Of a stretch of 64,000 nt of DNA, positions 46,507 through 54,237 are shown piece after piece. Both the position numbers and the translations under genes were made by a program. The first letter of the stretch is position 1; every line of letters starts with the position of its first letter. The DNA comes from a virus: IMG/VR virus record IMGVR_UViG_3300025929_000015, positions 35,377-99,376 of that record, one strand, 5' to 3'. Below the pieces are notes generated by a model. The model made no database searches. It was given only the letters and a program-made list of their open reading frames with translations, and had not been told where the DNA came from.

Positions 46507-46528
46507 GACTGACACCTCCTTTGCCGTG

Positions 46529-46902
46529 TCACGGCAGCACCGTCACGGTCCTGGTCACGGTTTCCTCCACCTGGACCTTGCGGTACCGGCAGCCCTGGCC
46601 CGGATGGGCGCGAACTGGCGCTGGAACACCTCTTCCAGCTCCTCGCGCGTGTCGAAGCTGCACCCGGTCAGGTACATCCACGTGTCCGGGGCTTCGGTCA
46701 CCGCACCCTGCACCCAGTACGCGGCGACGGTCTCACTGGCCGCCAGCGCCACGGCGAACATCTCCTTGACCTCCGCGTACCCGTCGTAGAACTGGCCGTT
46801 CTCCGCGTCGTACGCGCCCCAGGGCGCGTCTTCCTTCAGGACCTGGAATGCGTCCCGCATCTGGTGCATCGCCGCCATGAAGCGGTCCTCGCCGCCGGTC
46901 AC
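46529..46902 (-). CDS. Hypothetical protein, frame break near its C-terminus
   Basis: GTG 46902 (GTGA overlap). Helical and acidic (MHQMRDAFQVLKEDAPWG, CSFDTREELEEVFQRQF). The uninterrupted ORF stops at 46555, but from about 46600 codon bias favours the -1 frame, which reads QGCRYRKVQVEETVTRTVTV and stops at 46529. Both versions exist in the DNA; a one-base deletion or a programmed shift would join them. Confidence 0.65.
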
Positions 46903-47144
46903 GGCACGCCGCCTTCCCTGATCTTCCTGCCCGGCTTGACCTCGCCGAGGTGCAAGATGTGGTAGATCGTCACGCTGCTGACGCCCAGCTCGGCGCCCAG
47001 GGTGCGCAGCGTGGCACCGGGCGCCGCGTACAGCTGCCGGGTGATCTCCTGGCGCTCGGCGGCCAGCACCGCGATCCGCTGCTGGTGCGCGCGGATCTCC
47101 GTGCTGACCTGCTTCCACCGGTCCGCCAGCTCGCCGTGGTTCAC
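46899..47144 (-). CDS. Small HTH protein
   Basis: 81 aa. Coiled-coil start (DRWKQVSTEIRAHQQRIAVL) then a recombinase-type HTH (ATLRTLGAELGVSSVTIYHIL). Probably DNA-binding. Confidence 0.72.
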   Translation of the reverse strand: MNHGELADRWKQVSTEIRAHQQRIAVLAAERQEITRQLYAAPGATLRTLGAELGVSSVTIYHILHLGEVKPGRKIREGGVP

Positions 47145-47524
47145 GGCACACCGGTTTCCGCGCCCGCCGGGAACAGCTTCGCCAGGTTCCGCTGCATGTT
47201 CTCCATGTAGGCGTCACCCTGGGTGAACTTCAGCGTGAGCTTCACCCAGTCGGGCGGGTCGATGTAGTTCCAGTTGCAGCGCACCACCCGGCGTTCCGGC
47301 ATCGGCTTCCACCGGGTCTTGCCGCAGCGGCGGCACACGTCCATCAGCCGCCACAGGTCCGCCGCCTCGTCGACCAGCTCGACGTACACCCCGCGCGGGA
47401 GCTTCTTGCCGTCCTCGACGTCCTCCGACGGCCAGTCGTGATGCACCCGGCAGGTGAGCTGCCGCCCAGGTACCTCCCGGATGTCCGCGGTGACGACCTT
47501 CTTCGCCGGCCTGCGTCTGGCCAT
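47141..47524 (-). CDS. Zinc-containing hypothetical protein
   Basis: 127 aa. DVCRRCGKTRW with another Cys (VVRCNWNYI) and a basic N-terminus (MARRRPAKK). A small nucleic-acid-binding role is possible. Confidence 0.7.
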   Translation of the reverse strand: MARRRPAKKVVTADIREVPGRQLTCRVHHDWPSEDVEDGKKLPRGVYVELVDEAADLWRLMDVCRRCGKTRWKPMPERRVVRCNWNYIDPPDWVKLTLKFTQGDAYMENMQRNLAKLFPAGAETGVP

Positions 47525-47554
47525 GGTTTCCTCCTCTCGTTGGCGGTTCCCACC

Positions 47555-47582
47555 CGCACGCAGGACCCGCGCCCTGCGTGCG
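47555..47582 (-). terminator. Intercistronic hairpin
   Basis: 10-bp arms (47555-47564 / 47573-47582) between the ParB-like gene and the next gene, inside a larger GGCGG...CCGCC pairing. Confidence 0.5.
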
Positions 47583-47602
47583 AGTGCCAGCCGCCACCGG
47601 CA

Positions 47603-48469
47603 CTACCCTGGTACGTCGATGCCGCTGTCGCGGAGCAGCTGCTCCAGCAGCTTGACCCGGTCGGACAGCAGCTCGATCTGGTCGGACAGGTCCGCGGTCA
47701 GCACCTTCTCCCAGCACTGCCCGCAGGCGACGTTGCCGATCCGGCGGCGCCTCGTGTGCCCCATCCGGTCACACCGGTCCTCGGCGGTCTGCGCGAGGGG
47801 GTGGGTGCGGGCCAGCCAGTCCGGCTCCCACATCGGGGCCATCGGCTTCTGCCCCTTCCGGGCGCGCGTGTCCTTCCGGACCCGGCGGAGCAGCCGCCGC
47901 GCCTCCGAGACCGGGATCTCTTTGTTAGCGACCCTCTGCTGCGCTTTCGGTGCCAGCTCCAGCAGCAGCAGGTGGTTCGTCACGGTCGAGGTGGACAGCC
48001 CGGTCTGCTCGGCGATCTGCGCCCCGGTCAGCCCGAACTCATCCCGCAGCCGCCCGAACGCCCAGGCTTTCTCCATCGGGTTCAGGTCCTCGCGGTGGAT
48101 GTTCACCACGATGCCGGTCAGGATGCTCCGCATGATCAGGTTCTGGCCGGGCAGCGACGGGCTGACCACCGACGGGACACCCGTGGTCCACTCCCGCATG
48201 GCCAGGAACCGCCGCGTGCCGTCCTCGAGGACGTAATGCTGGTCCTCCGACCCGCAGACCCGGCCGTCGTCCAGGAGGGCCGGGCAGGGCCGCGGCAGGG
48301 GGATGATCAGGATCGGCTGTTTCAGCCCCTGCTGCCGGATCGATTTCGTCAGCTCGGCCAGGTCGCGGGGCTCTTTGCGCGGGTTGTCCGGGTTCAGGTG
48401 GATACGGTCCGGGGCGATCAGCTGCCGCCACGGCAGCCGCCCGGTGATCTCCTCATTCACGGCGGTCAT
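47603..48469 (-). CDS. ParB-like protein with C-terminal zinc ribbon
   Basis: 288 aa. ParB/RepB/Spo0J signatures in order: LNPDNPRKEPRDL, YVLEDGTRRFLAM, VNIHREDLNPMEKAWAF, then an HTH (LTGAQIAEQTGLSTSTVTNH). The C-terminus carries CDRMGHTRRRRIGNVACGQC and a helix. No ParA and no obvious centromere array are visible. In phages such proteins act in segregation, transcription or nuclease roles. Confidence 0.85.
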   Translation of the reverse strand: MTAVNEEITGRLPWRQLIAPDRIHLNPDNPRKEPRDLAELTKSIRQQGLKQPILIIPLPRPCPALLDDGRVCGSEDQHYVLEDGTRRFLAMREWTTGVPSVVSPSLPGQNLIMRSILTGIVVNIHREDLNPMEKAWAFGRLRDEFGLTGAQIAEQTGLSTSTVTNHLLLLELAPKAQQRVANKEIPVSEARRLLRRVRKDTRARKGQKPMAPMWEPDWLARTHPLAQTAEDRCDRMGHTRRRRIGNVACGQCWEKVLTADLSDQIELLSDRVKLLEQLLRDSGIDVPG

Positions 48470-48678
48470 TGCTTGTCATCTCCTCCTCCGTTCGTGCGGC
48501 CGGACCGGAACCGCAGGCTGAAGCTGTAGTAGACCGCGGCCATCGCCAGGTACACGGCTAGCGCGATCCACCACCCCCACCAGACGTCCCGGACGATGGC
48601 GGTGACCAGGATCGCCGCGCCCACCGCGTACACCGCCCAGGCCGATGCGGTCCGCATCCGGACCTCGCTCCGCGGCAC
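48466..48678 (-). CDS. Two-span membrane protein
   Basis: 70 aa, two hydrophobic segments (about 12-28, 34-52) with Trp at the interfaces and a Gly/Arg tail. ATG 48657 is an alternative start. GTGA overlap with ParB. Confidence 0.68.
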   Translation of the reverse strand: MPRSEVRMRTASAWAVYAVGAAILVTAIVRDVWWGWWIALAVYLAMAAVYYSFSLRFRSGRTNGGGDDKQ

Positions 48679-48702
48679 CCAGACGGTCCTGCGGGTGACC
48701 TT

Positions 48703-48963
48703 TCACGGTTCCCCCCCGTAGTGCGATTGGTCGCGCTGCCAAGACGTGTCCTCCAGTGCCGCGGCGTGCGACGCCGCCCGGTGGTGTTCGTGGCTGGGCA
48801 CGCTGATCACGTGCCGGGCACGGGTCACAGTCACCCACCACACCCCGTTCGTGATCGGCTCGCCGCAGCCCCGGCAGGCAGTCGCCGGCCCGCCGCGGAA
48901 CTGCGGCGGATCCGACTGGTAGCACGCCGGGCAGTTCAGCGCCTCGTCATGGACGTGTTTCAT
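48703..48963 (-). CDS. Zinc-finger protein
   Basis: 86 aa. CPACYQSD and CRGCGEPI form a four-Cys site; HEHHRAASH is a His-rich loop. Likely zinc binding. Confidence 0.74.
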   Translation of the reverse strand: MKHVHDEALNCPACYQSDPPQFRGGPATACRGCGEPITNGVWWVTVTRARHVISVPSHEHHRAASHAAALEDTSWQRDQSHYGGEP

Positions 48964-48976
48964 GAATTCCCTTCCA

Positions 48977-49060
48977 TCAGACGCAGGTGCAGGTACGGAA
49001 CGGGCACTGCGGCTTGTGGCACTTGCCGCATTTGCCGCATTTCTTATGGGGGCATTTCAC
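48977..49060 (-). CDS. 27-aa Cys-rich metallothionein-like mini-protein
   Basis: GTG start with GAGGAGG at good spacing and a GTGA overlap with the upstream gene. CPHKKCGKCGKC, then CPFRTCTC: seven Cys and two His in 27 residues, no aromatic core. The composition suits one or two metal clusters rather than a folded enzyme. Confidence 0.6.
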   Translation of the reverse strand: MKCPHKKCGKCGKCHKPQCPFRTCTCV

Positions 49061-49212
49061 CGTTCCTCCTCGATTTTCTTCAGGACCCACTGCCGGGCGT
49101 ACCGCAGCGCGATCAGCCCGGCGATGCAGCCGGCTATGACCAGGAATCTCACCGGCCTCCTTTTCAGTGCACGGCTAGCGCGATGCCGCGGCGTGTATGT
49201 GATCTCAGGCAT
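49057..49212 (-). CDS. 51-aa single-span membrane protein
   Basis: Arg-rich start, a hydrophobic span (about 22-37: FLVIAGCIAGLIAL) and a charged tail. Its TGA overlaps the GTG of the Cys-rich mini-protein. Confidence 0.62.
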   Translation of the reverse strand: MPEITYTPRHRASRALKRRPVRFLVIAGCIAGLIALRYARQWVLKKIEEER

Positions 49213-49507
49213 GAGCGCTCCTTCTCATGTAGCCGCTCGCGGTCCGGCGGAAGCCGTGCCGCTCATACCAGGCGGTGAGCTGGTCGTAGTCAAGCCCGTC
49301 CGACGGGCTGACCTCCAGCTGGAGGGTAATGCCCTCCGCGTCGGCGTCGGCTAGGATCCGGCGCAGCAGCCTGCCGCCGATACCCTGACCGCGGCCAGCT
49401 CTCACCGGTACGTTGATGCGGGTAATCGTCCAGTTTCCCGTCAGCTCACCCGGCGCCACGAGGTCCGCGATGGCATTGGCCGCGGCGTCGACGTAGCACG
49501 TATTCAC
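49205..49507 (-). CDS. GNAT acetyltransferase-like protein
   Basis: 100 aa, a short GNAT: acetyl-CoA loop VRAGRGQGIGGRLLRRIL (R/Q-x-x-G-x-G/A), then TLQLEVSP and a YERHGFRRT end. Acceptor unknown. Ku, a small coupled gene and GNAT form one run. Confidence 0.8.
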   Translation of the reverse strand: MNTCYVDAAANAIADLVAPGELTGNWTITRINVPVRAGRGQGIGGRLLRRILADADAEGITLQLEVSPSDGLDYDQLTAWYERHGFRRTASGYMRRSAHA

Positions 49508-49746
49508 GAGTCCTTCTTCCGGGTGCCGCGGTCGTACGTGGCGACCGGGACCGCGTAGTCCTGCTCATGGACCATGTCATTGACCTGCCAGATGGTCAGC
49601 TCGCACGCCCAGGCCCGGGACAGCACGATGGCCGCGTCGGTCGCCAGGGCCAGCGAGACCGCGTCATCGTCCGGGGTGCCCACGCACGGCCCGGCCACGA
49701 CCACCCGGTGCTCGCTGCCCCGGCGCCGCACCTCGTACTCGATCAC
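49504..49746 (-). CDS. Hypothetical protein coupled to Ku
   Basis: 80 aa from GTG 49746 (GTGA with the Ku stop). EYEVRRRGSEHRVVVAGPCVG, then DAAIVLSRAWACELTIWQV: alpha/beta. Translational coupling suggests a Ku-related role, not proven. Confidence 0.7.
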   Translation of the reverse strand: MIEYEVRRRGSEHRVVVAGPCVGTPDDDAVSLALATDAAIVLSRAWACELTIWQVNDMVHEQDYAVPVATYDRGTRKKDS

Positions 49747-50531
49747 GCGGCCGTCCCTTCCTCCCTCTTGGCTTTCGCCGCCTCGATGCTGGCCTTGAGC
49801 ACCTCGCCGATGTCGGCGACCGCAGCGGCCTGCGCCGGGGTCGGCTCGGGTGGCGGACTCCCGGCCAGCTTGGCCTGGATCAGCTTCTCGACCGCCTCCC
49901 CGTACTTCGAGGTGTACGCGCCGGGGTCCCACGGCCCGGACAGCGTGTCGATCAGCTGCGCGGCCAGCAGCCGCTCTTTGTCGGTCACTGCCACCTCCTC
50001 GCGGAGGAACTTGAACGCAGGCTCGCGGATGTCCGCCGGCCAGGCCAGCTGCTGCAGTATCAGCATCTTGCGGTGCGCCCGGATCACCACCAGGCAATCC
50101 TTGGACCGCATCGCGAACCGGGCGATCCCGACCTTGCCGCTGGCCTTGATCTGCTGGCGCAGCAGCGTGTACGCCTTCAGGCCCACCGGGTCCGGCTCGA
50201 TGTAGTACGCCTTGCCGAGCCCGGACAGGTCGATCTCCCCGGCGTGCACGAACAGCTCGATGGCGATCACCTTGGCCCCGGGCAGCGGCAGGGACTCCAG
50301 CTCCTCGTCAGTCAGCACGAACATCTGGTCTCCGACTTCCTTGCCCTTGCCGATGTCGGCATACGGGACCTCTTCGCCGTCGATGCTGCAGTAGCGCCGG
50401 AGCTGGATCCGCCCGCCGTCCTTCTTGTGCACCTGGCGGAAGGCGTACTCGTCATCGCCGGTGATCCGGTAGAGCTTCACGGGCGTCACCAGCAGCCCGA
50501 CAGCCAATGCACCGTTCCACGTGCTTCTCAT
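49743..50531 (-). CDS. ku: Ku-like NHEJ protein
   Basis: 262 aa from ATG 50531. Bacterial Ku order: MRSTWNGALAVGLLVTPVKLY, FRQVHKKDGGRI...RRYCSIDGEEVPYADIGKG, KVIAIELFVHAGEID, a core to about 220 and a basic helical tail. Ku forms a ring on DNA ends and recruits a ligase. Mycobacteriophages Omega and Corndog carry Ku and use host LigD to circularise short-overhang genomes. No LigD is seen here. Confidence 0.92.
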   Translation of the reverse strand: MRSTWNGALAVGLLVTPVKLYRITGDDEYAFRQVHKKDGGRIQLRRYCSIDGEEVPYADIGKGKEVGDQMFVLTDEELESLPLPGAKVIAIELFVHAGEIDLSGLGKAYYIEPDPVGLKAYTLLRQQIKASGKVGIARFAMRSKDCLVVIRAHRKMLILQQLAWPADIREPAFKFLREEVAVTDKERLLAAQLIDTLSGPWDPGAYTSKYGEAVEKLIQAKLAGSPPPEPTPAQAAAVADIGEVLKASIEAAKAKREEGTAA

Positions 50532-50576
50532 CCCTTGTCGTCCTTTCGTGTATCTTACCCACGCCTTCTGGCGCAC

Positions 50577-50616
50577 ATGGCAGGCCCGCGGTGGTCACTC
50601 ACCGCGGGCCTGCCAT
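50577..50616 (-). terminator. 17-bp perfect hairpin before Ku
   Basis: Arms 50577-50593 and 50600-50616 are exact complements. It overlaps the last codons of the gene at 50599 and lies about 45 nt before the Ku start. Confidence 0.6.
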
Positions 50617-50814
50617 CAACGTCAGCTCAGCTGCCATCTGCCAGGATGCCGGGCCGGGCCACTCCCGCTGGGCACCGCCCGCCAGCTCGCAGCCGGTGTG
50701 CCCGAACACGACCGGGTCGTACGCGCAGCCGCACGGGCGGTTCCCGTTCCGCAGCCGGTCGGCTTCAGCGCGCGCCCGGCTGCGGACCGGGCCCGGGATT
50801 CTTAGTCTTCGCAC
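50599..50814 (-). CDS. Small hypothetical protein upstream of Ku
   Basis: 71 aa, GTG 50814. Arg-rich N-terminal half (RRLRIPGPVRSRARAEADRL) and a short Cys motif CGCAYDP. Its stop lies in the hairpin before Ku. Unknown. Confidence 0.6.
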   Translation of the reverse strand: MRRLRIPGPVRSRARAEADRLRNGNRPCGCAYDPVVFGHTGCELAGGAQREWPGPASWQMAAELTLMAGPR

Positions 50815-50823
50815 CTCTGTTCC

Positions 50824-51729
50824 TCATAGCTCTCCGCGACCCTGCTCCGGGGTCATCGGCACCCGGGCCAGCGCCGGCGGGGCACCCGCGTTGAGCGCCT
50901 GCCGGAGCAGTGCCGCCATCGTGTAGCCCGGGTCATCGGCGAACGCCCGGTCCAGCGCCACGTTGGCCAGCGCCCCGTTGCCGGCCTGCCAGGCGCAGAA
51001 CGCCAGCAGCGACGCCGGCGCCGCCACGTACCCCGGGGGCGCCAGCCGGGTCAGGTCCGTCCACAGCCGCAGGTGCGCCCTGGAGTACTCGGGGTCCATC
51101 CGGGCCCACGCGTCATCCCGCACCCGGATGTCCCGCAGCGCGGCCAGGACCAGCGCGGCGTTGCCGTCGGTGAGCGACGCGCCGCCGCGGTACACGGCGA
51201 TCGCGGAGACCGGAGCCAGCGCCACGCCCGGCGCCGGCACGGCCCGGCGGACCGCCTCCTGCATCGCCTGCGCCCGCTCCCCGCAGACCGGGGCGACCTG
51301 CGCGGTCAGGGCCGCCCGGTCGGCCAGCACCGGGATCCCGATGTCCGCCGGCTGGAACGGCGTCCCCTCCGCCGGGCAGCACCGCTCGTCGGTGCAGATG
51401 CAGGACCAGTAGCGGTTCCCTTCGATCCGCAAGATCTCGGCCATGTTCACGTCCGCCAGCGCCGCGATGGCCGGCTGCGCCTCCTGCCCGGTGCCGTAGA
51501 TGATCGCGACGGCCTCCGCGGCCTCCGCGTTGACCATCGCCATCGCCGCGTGCACGAGCTGCTCACGCGCCTCCTCGCCCGTACCGGGCAGGTCGTACCG
51601 CAGCGTGAGCGCCACCTTCCCCTCGTCGCTGACTCCCACGAACACCAGGCTGTGCTGCGGGGTGAAGCCGATCAGGTTCGGCACGTGAGCCGCCAGCGCC
51701 GCCGGCGAATCGATGACCACCTTTTTCAT
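50824..51729 (-). CDS. DUF4192 protein
   Basis: 301 aa. Family pattern: DSPAALAAHVPNLIGFTPQHSLVFVGV at the start, a central CICTDERCCPAEGTPF zinc-like cluster and C-terminal LLAFCAWQAGNGALANVALDRAF. DUF4192 occurs across actinobacterial chromosomes, plasmids and phages with unknown function. Located between the two-Rossmann oxidoreductase and Ku. Confidence 0.86.
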   Translation of the reverse strand: MKKVVIDSPAALAAHVPNLIGFTPQHSLVFVGVSDEGKVALTLRYDLPGTGEEAREQLVHAAMAMVNAEAAEAVAIIYGTGQEAQPAIAALADVNMAEILRIEGNRYWSCICTDERCCPAEGTPFQPADIGIPVLADRAALTAQVAPVCGERAQAMQEAVRRAVPAPGVALAPVSAIAVYRGGASLTDGNAALVLAALRDIRVRDDAWARMDPEYSRAHLRLWTDLTRLAPPGYVAAPASLLAFCAWQAGNGALANVALDRAFADDPGYTMAALLRQALNAGAPPALARVPMTPEQGRGEL

Positions 51730-51757
51730 GGCTCTTCCTTTCTCCCGGGAACGACAT

Positions 51758-51822
51758 CTTGCCTCCTGGCAAGAGGAAACGCCCGCACCGGAGCACGGTG
51801 CGGGCGTAACCTCACGGCAGGA
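51758..51822 (-). repeat. Structured intercistronic element, copy 4
   Basis: CTTGCCTCCTGGCAAG flank, stem CGCCCGCACCG/CGGTGCGGGCG, ending ACGGCAGGA. It separates the oxidoreductase from DUF4192. Confidence 0.76.
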
Positions 51823-51839
51823 TTCAGTCCTTTCGCGGA

Positions 51840-53231
51840 TCAGTCCAGTGTCGCGGCCAGCATGGCGGTGCGCGGGCCGAGCCGGAACATCGCGGCCCTT
51901 TTCTCCTCGTTCGCGGTGATGCCCGCCTGCCCGTCCTGTTCGTCGAACTCAAGACCGGCGGCCGGGCCGACCTGGTAGTACTCGCCGCACTGCCGGGCGG
52001 CGGACCGGCCGCCGGCCTTGAAATTGGGGAGGGGATTCCCGGACTGGACGATCAGGGGATTCCCGGACTGGACGATCAGGTCGGGCGGCGGATCCCACCC
52101 GGTGCACAGCACTGCATGGTCGTAGTACCGGCCGTTGACCAGCACCCCACCGCCGGGCAGCGCGACCGGGGTCCCCTTCTCCGGGATCACGGTGAGGTCA
52201 TGGAACTGGATGCCCGCGGGCAGGTGCGACGCCAGCCGCAGGTACCGGCTCTGCATCTCCCCCAGCCACCGGCCGCGGGTGTCGGGCAGCTTAGGTGCGT
52301 ACAGGTCCACCCGCGGGAACCCGGCGCCGCCGCGCCTCATGCGCGGGCCGATGCCCAGCAGCGCCTCCGCGGCGCACAGCGCCGATTTCCCGTCGCCGAG
52401 GACCGCGACCCGCTGCATCTGGCCGAACGCGAAATCCTGGTCCGCCTGGCGCATCGCCTGCGCCCAGGTGAGGATCGTCTTCCCGTCAGCCCCGGCCGCG
52501 CCGCGTTCGGTGCCGAACCCGCGCGCGTCGATCACCCGCCCGGCCAGCAGGGACCGGCCGTCTCCCAGGGTGACCCTCATCGCCGGCTGACCGGTTCCGC
52601 TGAACCGCTGGCCGGTTACCCGGACCGAGGCTGCGGACGCCCCGGTGATCACCCGGGCGTGCAGCATCAGCGCCGCCCGGATCACGAACCGCGGCACCGT
52701 GTTGTCCGGCAGCTCCCGCCCGCTGATCTGCGCGCACTGCACCGGCGCCCCGGGCAGCCAGTTCGGCGCGTTCGGCTCGCCGTCCGCCCACGGGACCCCG
52801 GGCATCCCCCCGGTGTCCTCGCTGTTGAGGTAGAACGACGGGTTCCGGGTCACCGCGAAGACCCCGCCGGGTATCTTGGACGTTTCCAGCGCCCACGGCT
52901 TGGGCTTGCCCCTCAGATGCCGGATCGCGCAGTACGTGGCGCAGTGGTAGCCCGACCCGATCACGAACTCGTCGACCTGGCGCCCGTCCAGCGCCGCGGA
53001 GAGGTTGAGGTTTGACAGGTTCGCGAACAGCACCCCGAGCCGGGTATCGAACCGGGTGTACGCGACGGGGTTCATCGCGATCCCGGCGAGCTGCGCGGCC
53101 AGGACCGCGTCGGCGTCCCCGCCGGACGCGCGGGCCTGCTTAGCTAGCAGGTCCGCCTCGTATCCTTCCGGGGATCTGATGATCTCCGCGATTTCCGCGG
53201 CCATCGCCGGTGGTAGTACGTCGGCTGTCAT
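51840..53231 (-). CDS. Two-Rossmann FAD/NAD(P) oxidoreductase
   Basis: 463 aa. First nucleotide-binding site VIGSGYHCATYCAIRH (about 91), second VAVLGDGKSALCAAEALLG (about 278), then ...YYDHAVLCTGWDP: the layout of flavoprotein monooxygenase / disulfide-oxidoreductase-like proteins. A perfect 24-nt tandem duplication (52031-52078) repeats LIVQSGNP. A palindrome and hairpin lie upstream. Substrate unknown. Confidence 0.8.
   Translation of the reverse strand: MTADVLPPAMAAEIAEIIRSPEGYEADLLAKQARASGGDADAVLAAQLAGIAMNPVAYTRFDTRLGVLFANLSNLNLSAALDGRQVDEFVIGSGYHCATYCAIRHLRGKPKPWALETSKIPGGVFAVTRNPSFYLNSEDTGGMPGVPWADGEPNAPNWLPGAPVQCAQISGRELPDNTVPRFVIRAALMLHARVITGASAASVRVTGQRFSGTGQPAMRVTLGDGRSLLAGRVIDARGFGTERGAAGADGKTILTWAQAMRQADQDFAFGQMQRVAVLGDGKSALCAAEALLGIGPRMRRGGAGFPRVDLYAPKLPDTRGRWLGEMQSRYLRLASHLPAGIQFHDLTVIPEKGTPVALPGGGVLVNGRYYDHAVLCTGWDPPPDLIVQSGNPLIVQSGNPLPNFKAGGRSAARQCGEYYQVGPAAGLEFDEQDGQAGITANEEKRAAMFRLGPRTAMLAATLD
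52031..52078. repeat. Perfect 24-nt tandem duplication inside the oxidoreductase gene
   Basis: 52031-52054 and 52055-52078 are identical; the frame is kept, adding an 8-residue repeat. It looks like a recent slip event. Confidence 0.9.
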
Positions 53232-53251
53232 GACAGTGTCCTTTCTCTGGG

Positions 53252-53299
53252 TTCACGTGAAACCACGGCCGCCCCGCCCCCGCAGGGGCCGGGGCGGCC
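53252..53299 (-). promoter_or_regulatory. Palindrome and hairpin upstream of the oxidoreductase
   Basis: TTCACGTGAA (53252-53261) is a perfect 10-bp palindrome about 20 nt before the start, and a strong GGCCGCCCCG-type hairpin (53267-53299) precedes it. Operator plus upstream terminator is a reasonable reading. Confidence 0.5.
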
Positions 53300-53305
53300 T
53301 GCCGG

Positions 53306-53440
53306 TCAGATGTCGCTGACCTGGTGCTTACTCACGACCGGCGCGGAGCTGAACCCCAGCGGGGCCGGCCTCCGGGCCAGGAACGGGTCGAGCGTCTCGA
53401 CGTCGGGACTGGGCTTGGCGCCGTTCGGGTTGTCGTACAA
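53306..53440 (-). CDS. 44-aa peptide upstream of the oxidoreductase
   Basis: TTG start at 53440 with GAAGGAAA upstream. Begins with an acidic/Pro-rich part (YDNPNGAKPSPDVETLDPFL) and ends APVVSKHQVSDI. No signal peptide. It lies next to the flavoenzyme, separated by a hairpin, so a substrate-like peptide was considered but nothing proves it. Confidence 0.5.
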   Translation of the reverse strand: MYDNPNGAKPSPDVETLDPFLARRPAPLGFSSAPVVSKHQVSDI

Positions 53441-53464
53441 CGGGTTTCCTTCCCTCGGGTTGCG

Positions 53465-53530
53465 CCTGCCTCCTGGCAAGCAGAGCGCGCCCGGGCCCCC
53501 GCGGGACCGGGCGCGCTCCTCCTGGCAGGA
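53465..53530 (-). repeat. Structured intercistronic element, copy 5
   Basis: CCTGCCTCCTGGCAAGCAGA flank, stem GCGCGCCCGG/CCGGGCGCGC, CCTGGCAGGA end. It precedes the 44-aa peptide gene. Confidence 0.78.
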
Positions 53531-53606
53531 TCTCTCAGGCACCGCCGTCACAGTGCCTGACCTCAGGACAGTTACGCCTGCGCATGGACGCACCCCCTCG
53601 TTTCAC

Positions 53607-53906
53607 TCACCCGTCCGCGTCGGACGACGCCGGCCGGTCCGGGTAGGGTGCCTGCCCGCACAGCGGGGCGATCTGCCCGCCCGCGCCGAGCTGCTGCAGG
53701 CTGGCCGCCACCGCCGCGCAGCTGAACGGCCGCGGCGCGGCCCGCACCGGGTGATACCCCGCGGCCAGGGCGCAGTACAGTACCACGCCCAGCGCGGGTA
53801 TGATCACCCACATCCAGATCCGGAACAGCCGGACCCGGCTGACGCGGGCCGCGGCGGCCCGGTCGTTCCGCGCCCATTGCGCGGCGATCTCCCGCGGATC
53901 GGTCAT
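53607..53906 (-). CDS. Single-span membrane protein
   Basis: 99 aa. Basic N-terminus, one span (about 28-48: IWMWVIIPALGVVLYCAL), then an extracytoplasmic Cys pair. ATGA overlap with the upstream gene. Confidence 0.7.
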   Translation of the reverse strand: MTDPREIAAQWARNDRAAAARVSRVRLFRIWMWVIIPALGVVLYCALAAGYHPVRAAPRPFSCAAVAASLQQLGAGGQIAPLCGQAPYPDRPASSDADG

Positions 53907-54235
53907 GGGCTATCACCTTCATGCTCCTCGGCCCACAGCCGGGCCGCGAACGCGGTGACCGCGTCGTAGACCGCTTCAGGGTCGGCGTCGTGCGACTGGA
54001 CCAGGTCCAGGCCGAGGCTCCGCAGCAGCGCCCCGGTCAGCGCGACCGCGCTCGGCGCCGCCCGCGCGAACGTGCGCAGCACCGCCTCGTACCGTTCCGG
54101 GTCCATCCCGCCGGGCGGGTCGCTGAACTCCAGGTGCCGCAACCCGCCCCGGTCCCGGTCCTGGGCCTGGACCGTGGCCGCCAGGGCCTGCTCGACGTGC
54201 TCTCCGGGATCACCGGACAGCCACTTGCCAGCCAT
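53903..54235 (-). CDS. Hypothetical helical protein
   Basis: 110 aa. MDPERYEAVLRTFARAAPSAVALTGALLRSLGLDLV and an acidic end. No family recognised. Confidence 0.68.
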   Translation of the reverse strand: MAGKWLSGDPGEHVEQALAATVQAQDRDRGGLRHLEFSDPPGGMDPERYEAVLRTFARAAPSAVALTGALLRSLGLDLVQSHDADPEAVYDAVTAFAARLWAEEHEGDSP

Positions 54236-54237
54236 CG

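Noticed and set aside
47603-48469. ParB-like gene as evidence for a partitioning plasmid
   Set aside because: No ParA gene or centromere-like repeat array is adjacent, and ParB-like genes are frequent in actinophages, so it does not decide between plasmid and phage.
53306-53440. 44-aa peptide as a RiPP precursor with the flavoprotein as tailoring enzyme
   Set aside because: No leader/core motif, no cyclase, protease or transporter is recognisable nearby, and a hairpin separates the two genes. Position alone is not enough.
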